This document shows, in pieces, positions 34,091-43,711 of a stretch of 64,000 nt of DNA. Position numbers and translations under genes: made by a program. Source of the stretch: Paenalicyclobacillus mengziensis (GTDB lineage Bacteria; Bacillota; Bacilli; Alicyclobacillales; Alicyclobacillaceae); NCBI RefSeq assembly GCF_017298635.1, contig NZ_CP071182.1:1-64000 (forward strand). Direction: 5' to 3'. The first letter of the stretch is position 1, and every line of letters starts with the position of its first letter. The notes below the pieces were generated by a model. That model was not told the DNA's origin, did no database searches, and saw only the letters and a program-made list of their open reading frames with translations.

Positions 34091-34124
34091 AACTCGGAAA
34101 CCGCGCCGTTGCGGGATCCGAGTT
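34091..34124. terminator. Hairpin at the right side of insertion sequence A
   Basis: AACTCGGA and TCCGAGTT pair around an 18-base GC-rich loop, between the transposase start and the right inverted repeat. It would stop transcripts entering the element from outside. Confidence 0.55.
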
Positions 34125-34174
34125 ATCCACACATGCTTATAAAGGGGTTGTAACTGTCGAAGCCGAGCTTGCGG

Positions 34175-36144
34175 CGCATCTTCCGCGCTGTAACCTAAGG
34201 TTCTAAGTGAATTTTTGCAGGGAAGTTAGTCGTCTGGGTCGAAATATCCCCCTTGGTTGTTGTAGGCCAAGGAGGATTTCCAGTTGCTCGATGATCTTAA
34301 GCTTACAAGCAAGAAGCTCGGTTCGGGGCCCATCTGGTCCTGGATGATTGACCAACTTGGTTGGGTCGGCAAGGTGGATGAGCTTGTTGGTGTTGCGCCT
34401 GAGGACTGTCGGATTTCCGTTGGCCAACGAATCAAAGCATTGTTGGTCAACATCTTGACGGACCGAAAGGCCCTATATAAAGTGCAGGAGTTCTACGAAG
34501 AATACGATGTGCAGTCGCTTGTCGGTTCCGATGTTGCGTCGGATGCTCTGAATGACGACGCTCTTGGCCGCGCCCTGGATGCAGTGCATAAGTCCGGTAT
34601 AGACGGGGTATTGACTGCAGCCTCATTCTCAGCACTGGAGTTTGCCTCTGTACCCTTGAACCGCCTGCATGGAGATACCACGTCCGTGTCGTTCTACGGT
34701 CATTATCGACAGTACCGGAGTGCCCCGGATGATGAGGAAGGCAGTCGTCTCGAGATTACCAGGGGGTATTCCAAAGATCACAGACCCGACTTGAAACAAG
34801 TCATCTTCGGCATGGTCACCGCACACGGTATCCCGCTTCTGGCGAGTCCCGAGAACGGGAATCTCGACGACAAGACGTGGAATGCGCAAACAATCGCGAA
34901 GCTGGCAAAGAGTCTTCCAGAACAGAAACTTAGCCAGATCCTTTATATCGCGGATTCTGCAGCTGTTACCTCGAAGAACCTGCCACTGTTCCACGAACAT
35001 GGTGTTCGGTTCATCTCTCGCTTGCCCAGTACATTTGCTATGTGCGACAAGGTCAAGCGCAGTGCATTGGAGAGAAACCGATGGGAAGACGTTGGCAGAT
35101 TGGGAGAGCGGCAAGATTCAGCCACTTACCGCATTCAGTCATTTCACCGGGAGATGGAAGGGTTACGCTACCGATTTATTGCGGTCCAGTCCAGTGCGTT
35201 GGATGAACGCAAAAGGAAACGATTGGAGAAGCTCATTGAGACGGAGTACAGGGAGTTCACCAAGGCAGCGGCTGAAGAAAGTGAACGCAGCTACTCCTGC
35301 CGGGAGGATGCAGAGCGAGCTGCTGCGGAATTGCCCAAGCAGTTCAAAGGTTACCACACAATTGAGGTCAGCACAGACGAAGAGGTTGAGACGCTCAAAC
35401 GCCCGACTCGAGGAAGACCACGCAAGGATACCCCGGTGCCAACGCGTAAGGTATTTCGCAACCACGTCACCATCCATGAGCCCAGTCCGGAGGCACTGGA
35501 AGAAGCGAGACGGGTCGCATCGATGTTTGTGCTGATTACCAATGTGCTCGATGAACAGGCCATGAGCAATGTAGAAGTGCTGCAGGCCTACAAGGAGCAA
35601 ATCGAAGTAGAGTACCGTTTCCGTTTCCTGAAAAGTCCCTACTTCGTGGGACCTGTGTACCTACAAAATCCTGACCGGGTGGAAGCATTGGCGTGTTTGA
35701 TGCTCATGGCCGTTATCCTATATGCCACCTTTGAATACATGGTTCGAGTGCAGATGGCCAAAGAATCCGAACCGCTCATCTTGCCGGGCAAGAGAAAGAG
35801 TATGCGCCCAACAGGGACGTCGATGTTGGAGATGTTCGACGGTTTGGCAATGGTGCTCATTCACCTCGAAGAGCGGATTATTCGTAAAGGGCCTCAGGTC
35901 GATGGCCAACGTGAACGGATTCTCAACATGCTTGGCGCCGGCACGAAGGTGTACACCGAGATGAATAAGCTGGCCTAAGCGGCCAACCGCAACGCGTAAA
36001 GTTTATTTCCAGTTCCGATCAAATTTACAAATGATCGCAGTTTCACAGAACCAGAAAACGGAAGACAAATGGGATGCCTCAATCGACTCTACTTACAGGT
36101 GTAATTTCCAGTTGGTTAGCCTAGGTTACAGCGCGGAAGATGAG
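34175..36144. mobile_element. IS1634-like (DUF4277-type) insertion sequence B with target duplication
   Basis: About 1,970 bp. The ends are CATCTTCCGCGCTGTAACCTA near 34177 and the complement at 36122-36142, flanked by TTGCGG at 34169-34174 and 36145-36150, a 6-bp target duplication. One transposase lies on the plus strand. The target is one base outside element A, so B entered after A. Confidence 0.88.
34284..35978 (+). CDS. IS1634-family transposase with DUF4277 domain (element B)
   Basis: A 564-residue transposase. The first 110 residues (GPIWSWMIDQLGWVGKVDEL) form the DUF4277 domain; LHGDTTSVSFYGHY holds the first aspartate, ITRGYSKDHRPDLKQVIFG follows, YIADSAAVTSKNL the second, and YKEQIEVEYRFRFLKSP the E-containing motif. 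The TTG start at 34284 follows AAGGAGG. It is only distantly related to element A. Confidence 0.9.
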   Translation: MLDDLKLTSKKLGSGPIWSWMIDQLGWVGKVDELVGVAPEDCRISVGQRIKALLVNILTDRKALYKVQEFYEEYDVQSLVGSDVASDALNDDALGRALDAVHKSGIDGVLTAASFSALEFASVPLNRLHGDTTSVSFYGHYRQYRSAPDDEEGSRLEITRGYSKDHRPDLKQVIFGMVTAHGIPLLASPENGNLDDKTWNAQTIAKLAKSLPEQKLSQILYIADSAAVTSKNLPLFHEHGVRFISRLPSTFAMCDKVKRSALERNRWEDVGRLGERQDSATYRIQSFHREMEGLRYRFIAVQSSALDERKRKRLEKLIETEYREFTKAAAEESERSYSCREDAERAAAELPKQFKGYHTIEVSTDEEVETLKRPTRGRPRKDTPVPTRKVFRNHVTIHEPSPEALEEARRVASMFVLITNVLDEQAMSNVEVLQAYKEQIEVEYRFRFLKSPYFVGPVYLQNPDRVEALACLMLMAVILYATFEYMVRVQMAKESEPLILPGKRKSMRPTGTSMLEMFDGLAMVLIHLEERIIRKGPQVDGQRERILNMLGAGTKVYTEMNKLA

Positions 36145-36150
36145 TTGCGG

Positions 36151-36567
36151 GAGTATGCGATGGACCAGATTTGCATAATCATCTGGATTGACAGACTCAC
36201 AATCAACACATACGATAGGCATACAAGAGTGCCATTTCGGCCTCGAATTAGGGAATGGAAGGGAAGGCGGCCAAACCTTTTTTGTACCCTTCCGTTACCC
36301 TGCGCAGATGGAAACGCCACCTGGACCTACTCGGCTCAGATGGCGTTTTCTCCATTTATCGACAAATTCCTGCACTCTTGGATTACGACACGCATTCATA
36401 GTCAACTTGCCGACAATGACGACAAATAATCAGGGCGTAAACAGCCTTCCTCTGATAACGCTAGACGGGTTCGTAGAGTTATTGCGACAGATGCTACCGG
36501 CAACCTTCAAACATCGAAGATATCTAGGATGTGACCTGTGGTAAAGATCTGACCACTTACCCCGCGA
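36151..36567. other. Gene-free stretch between insertion sequence B and the glycan operon
   Basis: It contains GGGAATGGAAGGG...CCCTTCCGTTACCC (36248-36301) and AAACGCCA...TGGCGTTT (36311-36348), two wide-loop inverted repeats that may end the glycan operon. No gene is supported. Confidence 0.4.
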
Positions 36568-37419
36568 TCAGAGCATCTCATGCCAAGCCTTCAAGCCCTG
36601 ATATAACGTATAAAGTGGAACAAAGCTCAGTTCTTTCCTGATGCGTGAAGTATCGGCGACACATACCGAGACTTCAGACTTACGAACCAGATTTGCACTG
36701 TGGATCGGTTTTTGAATTCCTGTCACCTCGAAAATCGTCTCAATAACATCCCGTACACTTGCCGCCGCGCCGCTCCCGACATTATATACGCGATACAACT
36801 CATTCGGGTTAAGCGTAGCCAGCATCGCACTTGTCACATCATCAATATAAACATAGTCACGCCTAGGCTCGAGATCCATGACTGATACTTCCCGTACAGT
36901 GTCGTCCACAACCTGGGCGTATATTTTAGGAATTAAAAAATGCGAACTTTGACCTTGTCCATAGACATTGAAGATCCGAAGAACTGTTGTCTTAACGTTG
37001 AACTGCTTGCTGTAGAATTCCGCAAGTTCTTCCGCCATAATCTTGGATTGGTGATACGGCGACGCAGCGACAAGCGGATGCTCTTCATTTACGGGTAGAT
37101 ATTGGGGTTCCCCGTATACGTAAGTACTTAATAGGGTAAGAGATGCACCAATCCGTCGGCAGAATTCCAAGACGGTAACCATCCCCAAGATATTGATGCG
37201 AAAATAATCATGTGGGTTGCTCCAACTCTCAGGAACAAAGGTTTTTGCCGCAAGGTGAAATACGTGCTCGACATTATCGTATCCAGACAGCGCATCCCTT
37301 TCTGAAATATCCCCGTCCTTGGAAGAGAATTCAACAACAGCATGACCTTCCCTGGTGAGACGTCGAACCAGATGTTTCCCGATAAATCCAGATGCCCCAG
37401 TGACCAATATCCGACTCAT
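36568..37419 (-). CDS. NAD-dependent epimerase/dehydratase (sugar nucleotide)
   Basis: A 283-residue extended SDR. ILVTGASGFIGKHL binds NAD(P), VFHLAAKTF is the adenine-ring motif and SPYHQSKIMAEE the Y-x-x-x-K catalytic pair; the usual second-position serine/threonine is in LLSTYVYGE. Extended SDRs of this kind act on nucleotide sugars as epimerases, dehydratases or reductases. The ATG overlaps the stop of the nucleotidyltransferase upstream (ATGA). It is the last gene of the glycan operon. The exact reaction cannot be read from the sequence. Confidence 0.85.
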   Translation of the reverse strand: MSRILVTGASGFIGKHLVRRLTREGHAVVEFSSKDGDISERDALSGYDNVEHVFHLAAKTFVPESWSNPHDYFRINILGMVTVLEFCRRIGASLTLLSTYVYGEPQYLPVNEEHPLVAASPYHQSKIMAEELAEFYSKQFNVKTTVLRIFNVYGQGQSSHFLIPKIYAQVVDDTVREVSVMDLEPRRDYVYIDDVTSAMLATLNPNELYRVYNVGSGAAASVRDVIETIFEVTGIQKPIHSANLVRKSEVSVCVADTSRIRKELSFVPLYTLYQGLKAWHEML

Positions 37420-38126
37420 AGAAACATCTGCTTCTTGTCACTAAAATCCTCGGTCGCTCTTTGGTAATCTTCTGGGCGACCGATATCAAGCCAATATCCG
37501 TTGAAAAGTTCGATCTTTACTTTCTGGTTGTAGCGTATAAGTTTTAACATTAGATCATCAAATCCAAAAGGAGTATTTTTCGGAATGTGTTCCAGCGCAG
37601 CACCCGATACCGAATATATTCCCATGCTTACTGTGTAATGAAGTAGTGGTTTTTCCTCAAATCCCACAAGTACCCCATCTTGGTCAGAGTGCAGAACCCC
37701 ATAATCCACCCGATGGTCTCTTTGGTAGGCTGATATCGTGAAAATGCTTCCTGCTCGAATATGGTTCTCGAGAAAAGCATCATAGTCGAGGTCAGTTAAG
37801 ATGTCACCATTCATCACAATAAAGCTTTCTGGCAGATTGTCTATATTGCTCAGTGGCCCCATTGTCCCGAGTGGTTCCGTTTCTAAGGAATATTCAATAT
37901 CAATACCCCATTTTTCACCGTGCCCAAAATATGCCATGATCAAATCAGCCTGATGATTTACTGTGAGTATTATCCTAGTGAACCCTCTACTTGACAATTG
38001 TCGGATGATAATCTCCAGAATTGGATAATCGCCAACTGGAACCAATGGTTTCGGCATTGCAATAGTATATGGGCGAAGTCTGGTACCTCGTCCCCCTGCA
38101 AGTATAACAGCACACTTTTCAGACAT
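37416..38126 (-). CDS. Sugar-1-phosphate nucleotidyltransferase
   Basis: A 236-residue NTP_transferase. CAVILAGGRGTRLRPYTIAM is the NTP-binding signature, KPLVPVGDYPILEIII the activating lysine region, ESFIVMNGDILTDLDYD the metal aspartate and GYWLDIGRPEDYQRA the C-terminal motif. It makes an NDP-sugar that the neighbouring SDR enzymes could modify. ATG 38126 has GGGGA before it; the longer frame to 38180 overlaps the upstream gene by 62 bp. The two genes overlap by eight bases. Confidence 0.87.
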   Translation of the reverse strand: MSEKCAVILAGGRGTRLRPYTIAMPKPLVPVGDYPILEIIIRQLSSRGFTRIILTVNHQADLIMAYFGHGEKWGIDIEYSLETEPLGTMGPLSNIDNLPESFIVMNGDILTDLDYDAFLENHIRAGSIFTISAYQRDHRVDYGVLHSDQDGVLVGFEEKPLLHYTVSMGIYSVSGAALEHIPKNTPFGFDDLMLKLIRYNQKVKIELFNGYWLDIGRPEDYQRATEDFSDKKQMFL

Positions 38127-39114
38127 TGTAGATCCCCGCCTTGTACTTTTTAAGATTGTCATGATCCATAAACCACTCAACTGTCTTGCTCAGACCCTCG
38201 TCTAATGAATAGCGTGGAGCAAACCCAACCAACTCACGAATCTTGCGATTATCACACCACAGTCGAAACACTTCGCTGCCTGTGGGACGAAGTCGCAACT
38301 CGTCGGTAACAATGACCGCCTGACTCCCCATAATTCCCCTTATTTTATTGACGGTATCGAAAACGCTGATCTCATAATTTGACCCAATATTGACAGTCTG
38401 ACCATTTACCTTATCACTGTGTCCAAGCATGCAAAGACCTAGGCAAGTGTCCTCTACGTAATTGAAATCTCGGGTCGGAGTTCCATCCCCAATTTTAATT
38501 TCCTTCATACCAGCCGCAATTTGTGTGATAACAGTGGGTATAACAGCGCGGGCAGACTGACGGGGGCCGTATGTATTAAACGGACGGGCTATTGTTACCC
38601 CTAACCCAAACGCGTTATGAAAGCTCATGGCAATGGCATCGGCTCCAATTTTACTTGCGCTGTAGGGCGATTGAGGCTGTACGGGGTGTTTTTCATCAAT
38701 TGGGACATATTGGGCCGTACCATACACTTCGCTAGTCGAGATCTGCACAACTTTTTCAACATCGTTGCTAACGGCTGCCTTACAAACGTTGAGCGCTCCT
38801 TTGACGTTTGTATCAACATAACTCTCTGGGGCTACATAGGAGTAGGGAATGGCGATCAGGGCAGCTAAATTAAAAATAATATCCTGCTTTTTACAAATTG
38901 TGTTGCAATATGCTGCGTCGCGTACATCTCCCGTAACAACCTCTATATCATCGAGAACGCTAACGTCCTCCAGCCATCCCCAATTGTTAAACGAGTTGTA
39001 CTGCGAGAGAGCCCGAACCGTCGCACCCTCCCTCACGAGCATTTCAGCTAGATGAGACCCAATGAAACCGTCGGCGCCAGTGACCAGCACTCTTCGGCCC
39101 TCAAACATTGCCAC
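38119..39114 (-). CDS. Nucleotide-sugar 4,6-dehydratase-like SDR (LegB/GDP-mannose-dehydratase type)
   Basis: A 331-residue extended SDR. VLVTGADGFIGSHLAEML binds NAD, SQYNSFNNWGWLE is a stretch seen in LegB-like 4,6-dehydratases, QISTSEVYGTAQYVP holds the threonine/serine site and SPYSASKIGADAIA the Y-x-x-x-K. The GTG at 39114 follows GGAGG at seven bases; an ATG two codons on is possible. Together with the next genes it probably yields a deoxy or amino sugar for the surface glycan. The substrate base (GDP, UDP, CMP path) is not certain. Confidence 0.85.
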   Translation of the reverse strand: MAMFEGRRVLVTGADGFIGSHLAEMLVREGATVRALSQYNSFNNWGWLEDVSVLDDIEVVTGDVRDAAYCNTICKKQDIIFNLAALIAIPYSYVAPESYVDTNVKGALNVCKAAVSNDVEKVVQISTSEVYGTAQYVPIDEKHPVQPQSPYSASKIGADAIAMSFHNAFGLGVTIARPFNTYGPRQSARAVIPTVITQIAAGMKEIKIGDGTPTRDFNYVEDTCLGLCMLGHSDKVNGQTVNIGSNYEISVFDTVNKIRGIMGSQAVIVTDELRLRPTGSEVFRLWCDNRKIRELVGFAPRYSLDEGLSKTVEWFMDHDNLKKYKAGIYNV

Positions 39115-39182
39115 TTCGCATCCTCCTTTGCTTACTTGAATGAAACTGTGCCGATTCAACACCACTCAATTTTTAAGTCACG

Positions 39183-40658
39183 TCACTTGTCAGACTTGCC
39201 CCCTTCCAATTTTGATATCCGATCCGTCAATTCTTGAATGGTGCGATCTTTGTCGCTCGCCTGGGTCTGCCAGTACAACTTTGCCTCTTCCAATTGCGAA
39301 GTCCATTCCTTTAGATCGGAAATGTTAGCTTCAAGGCTTTGTGCCTGTGACCACCAAAAGGTCTTGGCGCTTTCAAGATCTACTACCCATTTGTGCAGTT
39401 GATTCAGTTCGCCTTGCAGTGATTCATTGGCAACTCTGTTGTCGGCTACGCTTCGCATAATCTCATTAATCGACTCATCGCGATTTGTGATTTGCCTCTC
39501 CAAAAAGACTTTCGCTTCTTGCAATTGTTGGTTCCAGTGGCGCAGCTCGCTAATAATTGAGCACTGCTGCGCGCTCTTCTCTCGGTAATTGGTTAATTGC
39601 TGTAAGATGTAGGCCTTCGACTGGAAAAGTTCTTTGTTATTGAGAGCCTCGATCTCGTCAGTAAACTCTCGACATGCCAATGCTGTTTCAAGAGAATATT
39701 CCGACCGGCTACTGACATCCGGGTTCTGATGGCACTTCGGGATGGCGTACAGCACCGTCTCATCAGTATTTGTTTGATGATGTCGCAAACGGAAAGTATA
39801 TTCCGAATTGATACTATTGATTAACTGAGCCACTTGCCACAAGTCACTTGGTAAGTGGTACACACAAATGGCCAACATCGGCGTGTCCGCCTTTATGTGT
39901 TGCTCCGCTCCCCTTAAGGCTTGTTTCTCACTTCCTTCGATATCCATCTTGATAAACTGAATTGGTTCAGAAATGTCGGCGTCCAGAGAGACAGCAGGAA
40001 CTGTAACTTCCCCAAGTTCAGAAGCCCTCGAGCTCCCCTTCACATTCACATCAAAGCTCAAGTTTCCATTGAAATTTGTAACAGCCGCATTTCTGACTTC
40101 AATGTTATCCACATTAAACTTCCTAGTGTTTTGCAGACACTCCTCATAGTACTCCTTTATTGGTTCGTATATATATATTCGTTTATATGACGGACATTGG
40201 AGCATGAATTTAGCCGCTGTGTAGCCGTCGAGCCCACCACAATCAACATACACACAGTCCTTCTCAAAGAGGGCGACGGTTGAGTCGAAGTACTGCTCAC
40301 AGTCCGGGGAAAAGGCCGATAAAATGAACTCCTGGCGGCGTGTAACCCGATAGGCTAGAATGTCAAACAGCACTTGTCTAGACTTTTCGTCTTCGAGCAT
40401 CTTGTAATACAAGTTTTCTATTTCTGGTAAGTGCTCTTTAATATCCCATATTTCCGCCTGAATCGTATCCCCTACAACTACGGAATACCGACCTCGAGTG
40501 ATTTCATTTAATTGCTTCACCAGAATCTGCGGTTCACTGGACTCTGAGAAACAGTCTTGGTAGAGCAACAATTCATTTTTCAGTGCAGGAACCAGGATAG
40601 TCTCAACGGATTGTTCTCTGACATATCTGCACAACGCATCGAAATTTTCGAATCTCAT
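39183..40658 (-). CDS. FkbM-family methyltransferase with C-terminal coiled coil
   Basis: A 491-residue protein. Residues about 130-310 are an FkbM S-adenosylmethionine methyltransferase: DCVYVDCGGLDGYTAAKFM (SAM site), IYIYEPIKEYYEECL, VSLDADISEPIQFIKMDIEG and SEKQALRGAEQHI. An N-terminal region of about 130 residues is unassigned, and the last 150 residues are heptad-rich coiled coil (SLQGELNQLHKWVVDLESAK, repeated). It would O-methylate a sugar of the glycan, and the coil may dock it with the large glycosyltransferases. Confidence 0.86.
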   Translation of the reverse strand: MRFENFDALCRYVREQSVETILVPALKNELLLYQDCFSESSEPQILVKQLNEITRGRYSVVVGDTIQAEIWDIKEHLPEIENLYYKMLEDEKSRQVLFDILAYRVTRRQEFILSAFSPDCEQYFDSTVALFEKDCVYVDCGGLDGYTAAKFMLQCPSYKRIYIYEPIKEYYEECLQNTRKFNVDNIEVRNAAVTNFNGNLSFDVNVKGSSRASELGEVTVPAVSLDADISEPIQFIKMDIEGSEKQALRGAEQHIKADTPMLAICVYHLPSDLWQVAQLINSINSEYTFRLRHHQTNTDETVLYAIPKCHQNPDVSSRSEYSLETALACREFTDEIEALNNKELFQSKAYILQQLTNYREKSAQQCSIISELRHWNQQLQEAKVFLERQITNRDESINEIMRSVADNRVANESLQGELNQLHKWVVDLESAKTFWWSQAQSLEANISDLKEWTSQLEEAKLYWQTQASDKDRTIQELTDRISKLEGGKSDK

Positions 40659-40670
40659 ATGAACGTCCCT

Positions 40671-43055
40671 TCAGTCACTTAATACAACATTTAATATTCT
40701 CCGAAGCACCTTACCTGTACGCGTATAATCCATGAATCTGCGGTACCGTTGAATCAGCCTCCAACTGCGCATTTGATAAATCTCGTGTAATTCAGCCTCT
40801 AACCGTGCCTGGTCTGTGTGAGAAGTACCAGGATTGGGCTCGACTGAAGCAGCGGCCGCAACTTGTAGATCGCGTCTTGTTGAAATCTGTTCTTCGTAGA
40901 GTTGCCTGTACCATTCTCTCCCGCTCCAGATTTCAAGGGACTCTAGATCCTTAGTTTGAAACGCCTCAAACAAAGTAATGTAATCTAGCAGAAGCGGTTC
41001 CATGGTTCCTAGAGACTTAGACAGAGTATGCCTTTGGCGGATAGCGTCAGGTCGTACGAATGCAACAAACGCTTTTTCCATAGTCTCAATCAGGGTGCTT
41101 AGTGTGAACCCATTTAATACTTTTTCACGACATGCTTGTCCCATGTTGGACCTACGATCGGCGTTGGTAATTAACTCGCAGATCGCGTTTGTGTAATCCA
41201 GGATCTCTTCACGAGGAAACGTACGTCTGTCAAAATCCTCCGATTCGCTTTGTCTGCACGAAACGAGTATTCCCGTGTCTTGTGTAACAAGTTCATACTG
41301 GCTTCCCACGTCAGCACTGATTACTGGTTTCCCCATCAACATGGACTCTATTGTAGTAAGTGACAGCCCTTCTTTAATGGAGGTTAATAAAAACAGGTCA
41401 CTCACCTTATAGTACGGTCGTATATCAGCTTGTGCACCAGCTATATACACGTGGTTGGTCAAACCATAGTCATGAACCTTTCCCTTGAATTCTGACATCT
41501 GAGGGCCATCTCCAACCACAAGAAAGCACACCTCTGGAAGACGTTTCTTTACTTCTCTGGCGACCTCCAGCATCAAAAATGGGCGTTTTTCAGGAGCTAT
41601 TCTACACAAAAAAAGAACCGTAGGGCGATCCTCTTGGATGTTGTACTTCTCCTTAATTCCCTCGCATTCTACTACAGCTGGATTAAATTCAATTTCGTCT
41701 ATCCCAGTGTAGATCACCTGTGTCTTCGACCATTCTTTTCCGTATTTCTCCACCATTATATTGCGGGTAAACTCGTTCGTAACAAATGTCTTGTCTATCA
41801 CACTATCCACTGCAGCCGAAACACGGGGGTATCCACCCGCGCGCCAGTACTGCCCTTCCGCATGGACACAATCGATAATAGCCAACTCCGGAAACTGTGT
41901 TCTCAGCCATGGTAATGTGTAGTAACCATAATAGCTGCTTATGTTCCATAGAATGTTAACTTTTCTTGACTGAAGGTAATAGTGAATAAACGCACTCCAA
42001 TCGTTCATATCCAAGAATGATGGGAGCTCGAATATATCATCTGCCCACTGCATAAATTGCTGTCGCCATTCACTTTCCGCGGGTACGGTTGTTATTACAC
42101 CAATTTCATATTTATCGCGGTTAATATTCTTTAGAATATCCAGGTTGAACTTATCCGCCCCACCTCGTTCCATATGCGGTAAAAGCATTAAGATCCGAGT
42201 CTTTTCCTCTGCAAACGGAAGCGTTTTATTCCAGTCCCACGTATGTGGTTTTTCAAATTCCTTCGCTCGCCTGCCGCTAAAGGTAATCGCCTGAATTTCA
42301 TCCGGAACATCCTTGGCTACTTGTGCCATAACTCTCTTATTGTTCTTAATCAGTTGTTCATCTTTCTGAAACCTGGCTAAAGCCCCCGTATCAGACCACC
42401 GATACCAGAAGAGAGGCTTTTCAATGTGCACAGGCCTTCTATGTTTGGCCAACAGCTTTAGCCAAAAATGCCAATCCTCGTTAAAATGTTGGCCAATGTC
42501 AGTATAACCGCCTACCTCCTCAAGAGCCTCTCTTCGAATTGCAGCAGAGTATATGGCAATATTTTCATTTTTCATTACTTTCCCGGAAAAAACTTGCTGC
42601 CATAAGTACTCTTCGTCTCCAAATGTAGCGTTATCTGTGTAAGCCCAACTTGCATCAGGATGAGTTACAAGTGACCAATATAAATACTCTAAATAACTGG
42701 TCTCTATCAAATCATCTGCATCTAAAGGCACAATGACTTCAGTCCGTGCCTGGCTTATCCCTAAGTTCCTTGCTTGAGCAATACTCAATTCTCCCGTATT
42801 GAACACCCGAATACGGTCGTCCAACTTAGCAAGTTGCTCTAAAGTCTCACGATCTGCGTCTTTTGTTCTTGCATCATTAACAATAATCCACTCATAATAA
42901 GGGAATGTCTGATTCAATACGCATCGGTATGTTTGTTCAAAGCGTGCACCCGAATTAAAATACGGGGTTATAATACTCACAAGCGGATCGTCCGTTACCG
43001 CCGCAAACCGATTTGATAAACTTCCCCCAGGTTCCAGATTATAATCAAATCTCAT
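40671..43055 (-). CDS. Bifunctional GT2-GT4 glycosyltransferase (copy 1)
   Basis: A 794-residue protein. Residues about 1-250 are GT2: LVSIITPYFNSGARFEQTYR, YYEWIIVNDAR and EVIVPLDADDLIE (D-x-D-D). Residues about 290-660 are a GT4/GT-B enzyme: MLLPHMERGGADKFNLDI, ENIPTVLFLCRIAPEKRPF-like DRPTVLFLCRIAPEKRP, VGDGPQMSEFKGKV and SIKEGLSLTTIESMLMGKPV (E-x7-E). The last 120 residues are unlike copy 2 and end in positively charged helices. The first 674 codons sit in a 2,024-bp direct repeat with 46285-48308. It would add two sugars to the lipid-linked glycan. Confidence 0.88.
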   Translation of the reverse strand: MRFDYNLEPGGSLSNRFAAVTDDPLVSIITPYFNSGARFEQTYRCVLNQTFPYYEWIIVNDARTKDADRETLEQLAKLDDRIRVFNTGELSIAQARNLGISQARTEVIVPLDADDLIETSYLEYLYWSLVTHPDASWAYTDNATFGDEEYLWQQVFSGKVMKNENIAIYSAAIRREALEEVGGYTDIGQHFNEDWHFWLKLLAKHRRPVHIEKPLFWYRWSDTGALARFQKDEQLIKNNKRVMAQVAKDVPDEIQAITFSGRRAKEFEKPHTWDWNKTLPFAEEKTRILMLLPHMERGGADKFNLDILKNINRDKYEIGVITTVPAESEWRQQFMQWADDIFELPSFLDMNDWSAFIHYYLQSRKVNILWNISSYYGYYTLPWLRTQFPELAIIDCVHAEGQYWRAGGYPRVSAAVDSVIDKTFVTNEFTRNIMVEKYGKEWSKTQVIYTGIDEIEFNPAVVECEGIKEKYNIQEDRPTVLFLCRIAPEKRPFLMLEVAREVKKRLPEVCFLVVGDGPQMSEFKGKVHDYGLTNHVYIAGAQADIRPYYKVSDLFLLTSIKEGLSLTTIESMLMGKPVISADVGSQYELVTQDTGILVSCRQSESEDFDRRTFPREEILDYTNAICELITNADRRSNMGQACREKVLNGFTLSTLIETMEKAFVAFVRPDAIRQRHTLSKSLGTMEPLLLDYITLFEAFQTKDLESLEIWSGREWYRQLYEEQISTRRDLQVAAAASVEPNPGTSHTDQARLEAELHEIYQMRSWRLIQRYRRFMDYTRTGKVLRRILNVVLSD

Positions 43056-43057
43056 CT
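41034..43057. repeat. 2,024-bp direct repeat, copy 1
   Basis: It matches 46285-48308 at an offset of 5,251 bp, with the same orientation, and I found no difference in the stretches compared. It covers the start codon and first 674 codons of the glycosyltransferase and ends two bases before the start codon. Recombination between the copies would delete or duplicate gmhA, hddC-gmhB and hddA. Confidence 0.92.
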
Positions 43058-43630
43058 TTTTTCTCCTAAGGTATTGTAAAAAATGCTCATCATCAAATGA
43101 TTGAATATGAGATGTACATCTTCCGTGATCTGCATGTCGTGAATAGGCACATGAAGCGAAATATCACACAACGCAGCCACCTTCCCACCATCATATCCAG
43201 TAATTCCGATGGTGGTGACTCCGAACTCCTTACTGTACTCAATCGCTCGCACCACATTGGCCGAGTTGCCGCTTCCCGAAATTCCTATGACTAAATCCCC
43301 CAGGTTCAACCTCCCGCGCAGTTGTTCATCAAAAACTTGACTATAGCTTAAATCATTGGCTATGGCCATAAGTGTCGCAATATTGTCGTTCAGACATACG
43401 AACTCAAATTTCCGTTTTGATACTTGTGAAACACCTTTGTTAAAGTCATTCGTAAAGTGAGAAGCCGTCGAAGCACTTCCACCGTTGCCAAAAATATAAA
43501 TCCTTGCCCTGCGTTCGTACGCTAATTCAATGGCATTCATAGCATCGTTAATTGCATTGACGTCCAACTTTGAGAGAATTTCCGTCTCTCTCTTTAGGTA
43601 TTCTTCTATTGCTGACTGATACTGTTTCAT
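43052..43630 (-). CDS. gmhA: Phosphoheptose isomerase GmhA (SIS domain)
   Basis: A 192-residue SIS-domain enzyme. IYIFGNGGSASTASHFTNDF is the sugar-phosphate site; DLVIGISGSGNSANVVRAIE and the C-terminal ITEDVHLIFNHLMM (histidine and glutamate of GmhA) follow. It converts sedoheptulose 7-phosphate into D-glycero-D-manno-heptose 7-phosphate, the first step toward GDP-heptose. The stop overlaps the start of the GT2-GT4 gene by four bases. The three other pathway genes are directly upstream. Confidence 0.92.
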   Translation of the reverse strand: MKQYQSAIEEYLKRETEILSKLDVNAINDAMNAIELAYERRARIYIFGNGGSASTASHFTNDFNKGVSQVSKRKFEFVCLNDNIATLMAIANDLSYSQVFDEQLRGRLNLGDLVIGISGSGNSANVVRAIEYSKEFGVTTIGITGYDGGKVAALCDISLHVPIHDMQITEDVHLIFNHLMMSIFYNTLGEKR

Positions 43631-43711
43631 TTTGACTTGTACCTCCTTAAATAGTCAGTAACTAGTGGTTTTCTTAGTTACCCGTTGATTTTTAGAACTT
43701 CAGGACCTATG

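Larger units (their letters stand above)
32245..34167. mobile_element. IS1634-family insertion sequence A
   Basis: About 1,923 bp, with terminal inverted repeats CTCGGCTTCGACAGT at 32245-32259 and ACTGTCGAAGCCGAG at 34153-34167. It carries one transposase on the minus strand and hairpins between the gene and each end. I find no clear target duplication, which may mean rearrangement after insertion. Element B begins seven bases further right. Confidence 0.85.

Noticed and set aside
34629-35600. Minus-strand frames of 161 and 145 codons in insertion sequence B
   Set aside because: They are antisense to the intact transposase.
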